In this document: positions 6,991 to 12,737 of the stretch, in pieces
Position numbering within the stretch: the stretch's first letter is position 1
Layout of the letters: every line of letters starts with the position of its first letter
DNA from: Prevotella sp.
Lineage (GTDB): Bacteria > Bacteroidota > Bacteroidia > Bacteroidales > Bacteroidaceae
Assembly (NCBI GenBank): GCA_021203915.1
Contig: JAJQAI010000159.1
Coordinates: 1 to 12,737 of the forward strand
DNA length: 12,737 nucleotides
Direction: 5' to 3'
Position numbers and translations under genes: made by a program
Notes under the pieces: generated by a model
What the model saw: the letters and a program-made list of their open reading frames with translations, nothing else
Told to the model about the DNA's origin: nothing
Databases searched by the model: none

Positions 6991-7959
6991 ATGGATGTAT
7001 CTATTATTATACCATTATACAACGAAGAGGAGTCACTAGAGGAACTTTATTCCTGGATTAAGCGAGTGGTTGACCAAAATAATTACACCTATGAAATCAT
7101 TTTTGTTAATGATGGATCTAGGGATCATTCATGGGATGTAATTACAAAGCTAGGAGAAAAAGATGATAACGTTAAAGGAATAAAATTCCGTCGCAACTAC
7201 GGCAAAAGTCCTGCTCTATACTGTGGGTTTAACGCCTCCCAAGGCGATGTGGTTATCACAATGGATGCCGACTTGCAAGACTCTCCAGATGAGATTCCCG
7301 CGCTATATAAAATGATTAAGGAAGAGGGGTATGATCTTGTTTCTGGATACAAAAAGAAACGCTACGACCCACTTTCAAAGACCATACCCACTAAACTTTT
7401 TAATGCTACAGCAAGAAAAATTAGCGGAATTAAAAATCTTCATGACTTCAATTGTGGATTAAAAGCATACCGCAAGGAGGTTGTAAAGAATATTGAGGTG
7501 TATGGAGAAATGCATCGCTATATTCCATATTTAGCAAAAAATGCTGGTTTTACAAAAATTGGCGAAAAAGTTGTTATACATCAAGCACGCAAATACGGCA
7601 AAACTAAATTTGGCATCAACCGTTTTATAAATGGTTATCTAGACCTTATTTCGCTGTGGTTTCTAAGTAGCTTTGGACTTAAACCAATGCATGTCTTCGG
7701 TTTCCTTGGAACAATAATGTTTATAATCGGCTTTATTGCTGCACTGATAATCGGTATAGACAAAGCATGGGCTTTATGTCACGGCATAAGCCAAAGACTC
7801 GTGACAAGTTCTCCATACTTTTACATAGCTCTTGCGATGATGATTATTGGAACACAGTTTTTCCTTACAGGATTTCTTGGTGACCTAATAAGTCGTAACT
7901 CACTAAATCGCAATGACTATCAAATTGCTCAGACAATAAGGTGTTTTAAAAAAGATTAG
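6991..7959 (+). CDS. Family 2 glycosyltransferase, GtrB/DPM-like
   Basis: This 322-residue GT-A fold enzyme probably moves a sugar from a nucleotide donor to a polyprenyl phosphate at the inner membrane face. Visible motifs are SIIIPLYNEE (4-13), the nucleotide-binding NDGS (40-43), and DADLQD (92-97), which carries the metal-binding DxD. HDFNCGLKAYRKEV (151-164) and the basic RKYGKTKFG (200-208) match the acceptor region of polyprenyl-phosphate glycosyltransferases such as GtrB and ArnC. Two C-terminal membrane segments follow (about 233-256 and 276-300), as in GtrB. The sugar cannot be told from sequence. The product may feed lipid A modification, glycoprotein or capsule assembly. Length is normal for the family. 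Confidence 0.9.
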   Translation: MDVSIIIPLYNEEESLEELYSWIKRVVDQNNYTYEIIFVNDGSRDHSWDVITKLGEKDDNVKGIKFRRNYGKSPALYCGFNASQGDVVITMDADLQDSPDEIPALYKMIKEEGYDLVSGYKKKRYDPLSKTIPTKLFNATARKISGIKNLHDFNCGLKAYRKEVVKNIEVYGEMHRYIPYLAKNAGFTKIGEKVVIHQARKYGKTKFGINRFINGYLDLISLWFLSSFGLKPMHVFGFLGTIMFIIGFIAALIIGIDKAWALCHGISQRLVTSSPYFYIALAMMIIGTQFFLTGFLGDLISRNSLNRNDYQIAQTIRCFKKD

Positions 7960-7993
7960 TCCGCGTGTGCCGGGAAAGAGAGAAAAAACTCTT

Positions 7994-8524
7994 ATGAAGA
8001 AAAAGAAAAATATCGCGAAAAAGTTGGGCATAAATACTATGCTCTTACCACTTTATTTTATCGTGATAATGCTCATGGTTACTGCTTGCTCTGGTGTGGA
8101 ATGCCCACTGGATAGTTTAGTGTACACCCAATACCAACTTCTTAAGGCAGATGGACAAGCAGACACTTTGCGTGATACTCTGACTATAACGACATTTCAA
8201 ATGGATGGTAATGATACCGTGCTGATAAACCGCACAGTAAACGCTAGAGAATTCTCTCTTCCGATAAGCTACACAAATCCAGAGGACGTTTTTTATTTTT
8301 ACGTAACAGATACTCTTGGGAATACAACTCGAGATCAAGTCACTGTTTCTAAGGAGAACAAAGCTCATTTTGAGTCTATCAATTGTGCACCAGCTTATTT
8401 CCACACCTTAACATCAGTAACTTATACAAATAACTCTATTGACTCTATCGTCATAATTAATCCAGAGGTCAACTATGACATCTCGCTCAAGCATTTCAGT
8501 ATATATTTTAAGCCTCGTAATTAG
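7994..8524 (+). CDS. DUF6452 family lipoprotein
   Basis: From ATG 7994 this is a 176-residue lipoprotein. A lysine-rich start (MKKKKNIAKK) leads into a hydrophobic stretch and the lipobox VTAC, with the lipidated cysteine at residue 32. An in-frame GTG at 7967 would add nine polar residues; ATG is preferred because it gives a normal signal peptide. The rest is predicted to be mostly beta strand, consistent with DUF6452, a Bacteroidales family of unknown function that I recall next to DUF6048 genes. The cysteine is followed by SGVE; no strong lipoprotein export signal of acidic residues is clear, so the final membrane is undecided. Its 3' end overlaps the next gene by 50 bases. Confidence 0.75.
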   Translation: MKKKKNIAKKLGINTMLLPLYFIVIMLMVTACSGVECPLDSLVYTQYQLLKADGQADTLRDTLTITTFQMDGNDTVLINRTVNAREFSLPISYTNPEDVFYFYVTDTLGNTTRDQVTVSKENKAHFESINCAPAYFHTLTSVTYTNNSIDSIVIINPEVNYDISLKHFSIYFKPRN

Positions 8525-9161
8525 TTTTTCGATGCTTCTTGCGCCACTTAATGCGCAAGCCCAAAAGAAGGGGACGGAGGAAGCGGACTCCATTGCTTTC
8601 TTTAGGGGATTTGCTGTGTCGGTTGATTTAGTTGGACTGATTCAGATGGCTGCTAGCTCCTATGGTCAATACGAGGCTGCTTTAAGAATAAATCTAAAGG
8701 ATAGGTATTTCCCTATCGTGGAAGTTGGACTAGGAAGAACTAATAACACTAGTGATGTGACACAAAACACATATAAAACCTCTGCTCCTTATTTCAAGGT
8801 TGGTATAGATTTTAATCTTCTAAAAAACAAACACGACTTCTATAGAGTATTTGCCGGTTTAAGATATGCTTTTACTTCATTTAAATATGACCTAAATAAT
8901 CCGGAAGTAGTAGATCCAGTATGGGGCGAAGATGTAAACTATGACTTTACTGGCGTAAAATGCTCCTACCATTGGGCAGAAATTGTCGTTGGTGTGGATG
9001 CTAAGATATGGGGGCCACTGCATCTTGGGTGGAGCCTAAGATATAAAAATCGCCTATTTCACAATGATGGAGACTTAGATAAAGCATGGTACGTTCCTGG
9101 ATATGGAACAAGTGGAAATAGTAAAATAGGCGGCACATTTACCTTCACGGTTGATATATAA
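8475..9161 (+). CDS. DUF6048 family exported protein, probable small outer-membrane barrel
   Basis: This 228-residue protein begins with a signal peptide (hydrophobic 9-25, likely cleavage after AQA at 29). The mature part has alternating polar and hydrophobic strands with many aromatics and glycines (for example FPIVEVGLG, YFKVGIDFNLL, YRVFAGLRYAF, WAEIVVGVDAKIWGPLHLGWSLRYKNRLF) and ends in a strand, GTFTFTVDI. This fits a small outer-membrane beta barrel and the DUF6048 family of unknown function. The start overlaps the DUF6452 gene by 50 bases in another frame. The only later in-frame ATG nearby (8532) would cut the signal peptide's N-terminal part, so the overlapping start is preferred. 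DUF6452 and DUF6048 products may act together; this is inference from their constant adjacency. Confidence 0.75.
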   Translation: MTSRSSISVYILSLVISFSMLLAPLNAQAQKKGTEEADSIAFFRGFAVSVDLVGLIQMAASSYGQYEAALRINLKDRYFPIVEVGLGRTNNTSDVTQNTYKTSAPYFKVGIDFNLLKNKHDFYRVFAGLRYAFTSFKYDLNNPEVVDPVWGEDVNYDFTGVKCSYHWAEIVVGVDAKIWGPLHLGWSLRYKNRLFHNDGDLDKAWYVPGYGTSGNSKIGGTFTFTVDI

Positions 9162-9168
9162 CCTTCCC

Positions 9169-10194
9169 ATGGAAACACTTAAAAGCAGAAAAAAACTAAC
9201 CCAATTAACTATTTTGGTGATACTTGTAGCCGTCACCATATTCATAGTTAGGCAACAAAGAACTGTACCATATCAACATAACGAAGGTATGGTATTTGGA
9301 ACGATATATCATATCACATATCAAAATCAAGAGAATCTTCAAAAGGATATAGAAAAAGAACTCCAAGAAGTTGATGCTTCACTCTCCCCTTTTAATGAAA
9401 ACTCAATAATTTCCAAAGTTAATAGAAACGAGGATGTTCAAGTTGATGATATGTTCAAAGAGGTTTTTTCTTTAGCTAGACAAATTTCTGAGGAGACCGA
9501 TGGAGCCTTTGACATAACAGTAGCTCCGCTTGTTAATGCATGGGGCTTCGGTTTTAAAAATGACGTTCAACCCACAAAAACAGTTATTGATAGTCTTAAA
9601 GAAATCGTAGGGTACGATAAAGTAGTTCTTTCTAATGGCAAAGTTAAAAAAGAGGATTCCCGCATATTGTTAGATTGTAGCGCTATAGCTAAAGGATATG
9701 GAACAGACAGAGTAGCCAATCTTTTGAGCTCTAAAGGAGTCGAAAATTTTATGGTTGAAATTGGAGGTGAGATAGTAACAAGTGGCAATAGTGAAAAAAA
9801 TGCCCCATGGAGAATAGGTATTTCTAAACCCACAGATGACTCGCTTAGCTTAAACAATGAATATGAGGCTGTCATAGAAGTTACTGAGATTGCCATGGCC
9901 ACAAGTGGCAACTATCGCAATTTTTACTATAAGGATGGAAAGAAGTATGCCCACACCATAAATCCAAAGACGGGACAGCCCATTCAGCACAACATACTTT
10001 CAGCCACAGTAATTGCAAAGGATTGCGCTACTGCCGATGGTTACGCTACTGCCTTTATGGTTATAGGTCTTGATGAGTCGGTAAAGATTCTTAATCGACA
10101 TCCAGAAGTCCAGGCTTATTTTATATACAGTGATGAAAGCGGTGAGGAAGCTATCTGGTATTCTCCACAATTAAAAGAAAAAATTTGTCCATGA
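9169..10194 (+). CDS. apbE: FAD:protein FMN transferase (ApbE), membrane-anchored
   Basis: This 341-residue enzyme (EC 2.7.1.180) transfers FMN from FAD to a threonine of target proteins such as NqrC and RnfG. An N-terminal membrane anchor (about 11-27) would place the catalytic part outside the cytoplasm. Family motifs in order: DGAFDITVAPLVNAWGFG (111-128), DCSAIAKGYGTD (169-180), GGEI (199-202), MATSGNYRNF (243-252), HTINPKTG (262-269) and CATADGYATA (286-295), the last supplying metal ligands D290 and T294. ATG 9169 is chosen over the in-frame TTG at 9151, which lies inside the preceding gene. The gap to DUF6048 is 7 bases. No Nqr, Rnf or FMN-binding target is in the window, so the substrate is elsewhere. 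The anchor is a plain helix without a lipobox. Confidence 0.93.
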   Translation: METLKSRKKLTQLTILVILVAVTIFIVRQQRTVPYQHNEGMVFGTIYHITYQNQENLQKDIEKELQEVDASLSPFNENSIISKVNRNEDVQVDDMFKEVFSLARQISEETDGAFDITVAPLVNAWGFGFKNDVQPTKTVIDSLKEIVGYDKVVLSNGKVKKEDSRILLDCSAIAKGYGTDRVANLLSSKGVENFMVEIGGEIVTSGNSEKNAPWRIGISKPTDDSLSLNNEYEAVIEVTEIAMATSGNYRNFYYKDGKKYAHTINPKTGQPIQHNILSATVIAKDCATADGYATAFMVIGLDESVKILNRHPEVQAYFIYSDESGEEAIWYSPQLKEKICP

Positions 10195-10883
10195 GCGTTT
10201 CTTTTAAGAAGGATTCCGACATTAAAGAACACCTTATAGAACTCCCCCTTTTTCAGGGGATGAGCAATAGTGATATTGAAAGTGTTATAACTAGCACAAA
10301 CCTTAGAAGAATAACTCTTGCAAAGGGTAAGGTTGTAGTTAGTGAAGACGACAGGTGTGATACAATTTATTTCCTTACTAGTGGCATAATAAGTTCAACA
10401 AAACGTGCCAACGATGGGGGCTACTCAATAACGGAAAACATTGGTGCTCCAGAAGTCTTACAGCCCGAACGTATATTTGGATTAGCTCAACGCTATACAA
10501 GAACATTTAAGACTTTTACTTCTTGTAGTTTCCTTTGTATAACAAAAAGGGATGTACTAACGCTCTCTGACAATTATCAAATATTTCGTATTAACCTGCT
10601 TAATATTATAAGTACTCGCTCACAACGATTAACTAGCAACCCTTGGCGAACGCGCCCAAAATCAACTCGAGATAGAATTGTGCGCTTCATTGAAGAAAGG
10701 TGTTCTCGTCCTGCAGGTGAAAAGATTTTGAGCATTAAAATGGAGCGCCTTGCCTATGAAATTGGAGAGAGTCGCCTAAACGTTTCCAAAGTACTTAATT
10801 CTATGAATAAAGAAGGTATCATTGCTATAAAACGTGGATATATACACATTCCTCAATTAGAAAGGCTTGTTATCTCAAAATAA
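10191..10883 (+). CDS. Crp/Fnr family transcriptional regulator
   Basis: This 230-residue protein has an N-terminal cyclic-nucleotide-binding-like barrel (about 10-125), a dimer helix (about 125-150) and a C-terminal winged helix with RLAYEIGESRLNVSKVLNSM (about 183-202) as the recognition region. The N-terminal cysteine cluster of FNR is absent, so an iron-sulfur oxygen sensor is unlikely. The phosphate-binding cassette of true cAMP receptors (GE...RSA) is not evident, so the ligand is unknown. ATG 10191 overlaps the apbE stop as ATGA, implying translational coupling; the TTG six bases upstream is less likely. As the last gene of the operon it may control this operon or redox genes. A T-run follows at 10902-10909, but no strong terminator hairpin. 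Confidence 0.88.
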   Translation: MSVSFKKDSDIKEHLIELPLFQGMSNSDIESVITSTNLRRITLAKGKVVVSEDDRCDTIYFLTSGIISSTKRANDGGYSITENIGAPEVLQPERIFGLAQRYTRTFKTFTSCSFLCITKRDVLTLSDNYQIFRINLLNIISTRSQRLTSNPWRTRPKSTRDRIVRFIEERCSRPAGEKILSIKMERLAYEIGESRLNVSKVLNSMNKEGIIAIKRGYIHIPQLERLVISK

Positions 10884-10942
10884 CCATTTAAACTTAAAGT
10901 CTTTTTTTAATAGGATTGTCATTTTTGGCTTTGAAATTCTTT

Positions 10943-10970
10943 TTTTATTTGGTGTTGCCAAAAAAAATAA
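10943..10970. repeat. Stem-loop sequence upstream of the M3 peptidase gene
   Basis: TTTGG (10948-10952) and CCAAA (10958-10963) pair around TGTTG, and the flanking T and A runs lengthen the stem. It overlaps the -33 region of the next promoter. The T-run is on the left and A's on the right, so it is not a standard plus-strand terminator. It may be operator-like or incidental. Confidence 0.25.
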
Positions 10971-10985
10971 AATATAGTAATTTTG
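10954..10985 (+). promoter_or_regulatory. Promoter for the M3 peptidase gene
   Basis: An exact -7 box TAATTTTG (10978-10985) has GTTG (10954-10957, three of four matches to TTTG) 20 bases upstream. Transcription would start near 10992, about 24 bases before the ATG, so the peptidase gene is a separate unit from the operon upstream. Confidence 0.55.
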
Positions 10986-11015
10986 TGTCTTGATTGAAAA
11001 GAAACTATTAAGGCG

Positions 11016-12737
11016 ATGGGTAAAAACAGCTCTAATACAGTAAGAGAGAATCCTTTTCTAAAGCCATACGGCACGCTACATGATGTCGTACCATTTGACC
11101 GTATACGTCTTGAAGACTTTGAAGAGGCCTTCATGGAAGGAATTCGCCGGGATGATGAACTAATTTCTAAGACGATAAATAATCCCGAAAAGCCAACATT
11201 TGATAATACCATCATAAACATAGATGATGAGGATGGATATTATGACTTACTTTCTAGGGTGTCAACCGTTTTTTTCAATCTTTTAAGTGCTGAGACTAAC
11301 GATGAGATGGATGCTCTTGCCCAAAAGTTGCAACCCATACTCACCAAACATGCCAATGATGTTCGGCTAAATAAAAAGCTCTTCGAGCGCATTAAAAAGG
11401 TGCACTTACACCATAGGCGATTAACTCAAGAAGAAAAGATGCTACTCGATAGTAGCTATGATGGGTTTGTTCGTAGTGGAGCATTGCTAGATGAAAAGGG
11501 AAAAGAAAAACTTCGCAAGTTAACCGAAGAAGCTAGTATGCTTTCGCTAATGTTTTCTCAGAATCTGCTAAAAGAGAACAAGGCTTTCTTTATTCATATA
11601 ACAAATGAAGAAAAACTCTCAGGAATACCATCCTCCGCACGTGAAGCGGCCCTTATGGCAGCTAAGGAGCGTGGCTTAGAAGGGTGGGTATTTACACTTG
11701 ACCACCCAAGTTATGGTCCCTTTATGACGTATGCTGATGATAGGGAGCTTAGGCATAAGATGTACATGGGACGCAATACTATTTGTACTCACGAAAATTC
11801 AGAGAATAACATTGAGATATGTAAGCGTCTTGTAAACCTACGCTTAGAAATTGCCCAACTACTTGGCTATAAGACTTATGCTGAGTACGTTCTAAAGCAT
11901 CGTATGGCGCGCAACACTCGTGCTGTGTATGGCTTCTTAAATAAACTAATCAAAGCATATAAACCCACAGCTCTAAAAGAAGTGGAGGCTTTAAAAAAAG
12001 TAGCAAAAAAGATTGAAGGTCAGGACTTTGAGATAAAGCCATGGGACTCAGCATACTATTCTCACAAGCTACAATTAAAGAAGTTCAATATAGACTCCGA
12101 AATGCTTCGTCCTTATTTTGAACTTTCTAAGGTTATCAATGGCGTCTTCTCGCTTGCCAACAAACTATATGGCATAACATTTAAGCAAAATGATGATATA
12201 CCGGTATATCATAAAGATGTAAAAGCCTACGAGGTTTTGGATGAGAATGGAGAGTATCTTGCCGTTCTATATGCAGACTTTCATCCCCGCAAAGGGAAAC
12301 AATCGGGGGCATGGATGACAGAATATCAAGGCCAGTGGATTGACCGTAAAGGAAATAATATTCGTCCTCATGTAAGTTTGGTAATGAATCTTAGTAAACC
12401 AACAGATAAAAAACCTGCCCTACTCTCTCTAAGTGAAGTGGAGACCTTCTTACATGAGTTCGGTCATGCCCTTCATGGGATTTTTTCTAACACGAGATTC
12501 GAGAGTCTATCTGGAACAAACGTATGGTGGGATTTTGTAGAACTGCCCTCACAGTTTATGGAAAGCTACTCTGTAGAGAAAAAATTCCTAAAGACTTTTG
12601 CCTATCATTATGAAACTAAAGAGCCCATAGAAGATGAAATAGTCGACCGCATTGTAAAAAGTCGTAATTTTATGGCCGCTAGTGACTGCTTAAGACAAGT
12701 AAGTCTTGGGCTTTTGGATATGGCATATTACACTTTG
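11016..12737 (+). CDS. M3 family metallopeptidase, Dcp-like peptidyl-dipeptidase (3' end beyond window)
   Basis: The frame is open from ATG 11016 to the window end, 574 codons with no stop; family members have close to 700 residues, so about 110-120 are missing. The zinc site is clear: HEFGH (480-484) with E481 as the base, and the third ligand E509 in FVELPSQFMESY. The start NPFLKPYGTLHDVVPFDRI matches the Dcp/oligopeptidase A opening. GAWMTEYQGQW (about 438-448) is typical of peptidyl-dipeptidase Dcp, which releases dipeptides from peptide C-termini, so Dcp is favoured over oligopeptidase A. There is no signal peptide or lipobox, suggesting a cytoplasmic enzyme in peptide recycling, which would suit an amino-acid-fermenting Bacteroidales. 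It has its own promoter. Confidence 0.93.
   Translation, partial: MGKNSSNTVRENPFLKPYGTLHDVVPFDRIRLEDFEEAFMEGIRRDDELISKTINNPEKPTFDNTIINIDDEDGYYDLLSRVSTVFFNLLSAETNDEMDALAQKLQPILTKHANDVRLNKKLFERIKKVHLHHRRLTQEEKMLLDSSYDGFVRSGALLDEKGKEKLRKLTEEASMLSLMFSQNLLKENKAFFIHITNEEKLSGIPSSAREAALMAAKERGLEGWVFTLDHPSYGPFMTYADDRELRHKMYMGRNTICTHENSENNIEICKRLVNLRLEIAQLLGYKTYAEYVLKHRMARNTRAVYGFLNKLIKAYKPTALKEVEALKKVAKKIEGQDFEIKPWDSAYYSHKLQLKKFNIDSEMLRPYFELSKVINGVFSLANKLYGITFKQNDDIPVYHKDVKAYEVLDENGEYLAVLYADFHPRKGKQSGAWMTEYQGQWIDRKGNNIRPHVSLVMNLSKPTDKKPALLSLSEVETFLHEFGHALHGIFSNTRFESLSGTNVWWDFVELPSQFMESYSVEKKFLKTFAYHYETKEPIEDEIVDRIVKSRNFMAASDCLRQVSLGLLDMAYYTL

Noticed and set aside
10919..11221. 100-codon minus-strand open frame before the M3 peptidase
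   Set aside because: It is antisense to the conserved peptidase N-terminus and to its promoter, with serine- and arginine-rich low-complexity content.

Overview
The window looks like chromosomal DNA of a member of the order Bacteroidales (family not resolved). It is AT-rich. Five promoters carry the Bacteroidetes -7 box TAnnTTTG, and the best of them have a TTTG -33 box 19 bases upstream. Shine-Dalgarno sequences are largely absent. Several genes belong to families typical of Bacteroidales (DUF4199, DUF6452, DUF6048). Family calls rest on motifs and memory of the families; no database search was made.

Layout. Bases 1-82 hold the 3' part of a tRNA-Thr(UGU) gene and its terminator. Next come alanine dehydrogenase (ald, +) and, convergent to it after only 14 bases, mutS2 (-). 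A divergent intergenic region follows, with the mutS2 promoter on the minus strand and an excellent promoter for tRNA-Ser(UGA) on the plus strand. From 4145 to about 6370 lies a stretch that looks inserted: a poor, gene-free 500 bases, then one 500-residue protein joining an N-terminal DUF4062 domain to a RecG-like ATPase (HATPase_c_4) and a C-terminal winged helix. After it, the last 10 bases of tRNA-Ser plus 3 flanking bases recur exactly (4135-4147 and 6358-6370), as expected of attL and attR for an element that integrates at the 3' end of a tRNA gene. No integrase remains between the repeats.

From 6433 to 10883 six plus-strand genes are packed as one probable operon: a DUF4199 membrane protein, a GtrB/DPM-like family 2 glycosyltransferase, a DUF6452 lipoprotein, an exported DUF6048 protein, membrane-anchored ApbE (FAD:protein FMN transferase) and a Crp/Fnr regulator. 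Gaps are 34 bases or less, and two junctions overlap (50 and 4 bases). Most products act in or on the cell envelope. A new promoter then drives an M3 family peptidase (Dcp-like) that runs off the window end.

The most interesting point is the tRNA-Ser island. It seems reduced to one cargo gene of a type associated with regulation or defence, its cargo carries an in-frame 21-base tandem repeat, and its right end lies in the leader of the envelope operon, so the insertion may have changed that operon's transcription.
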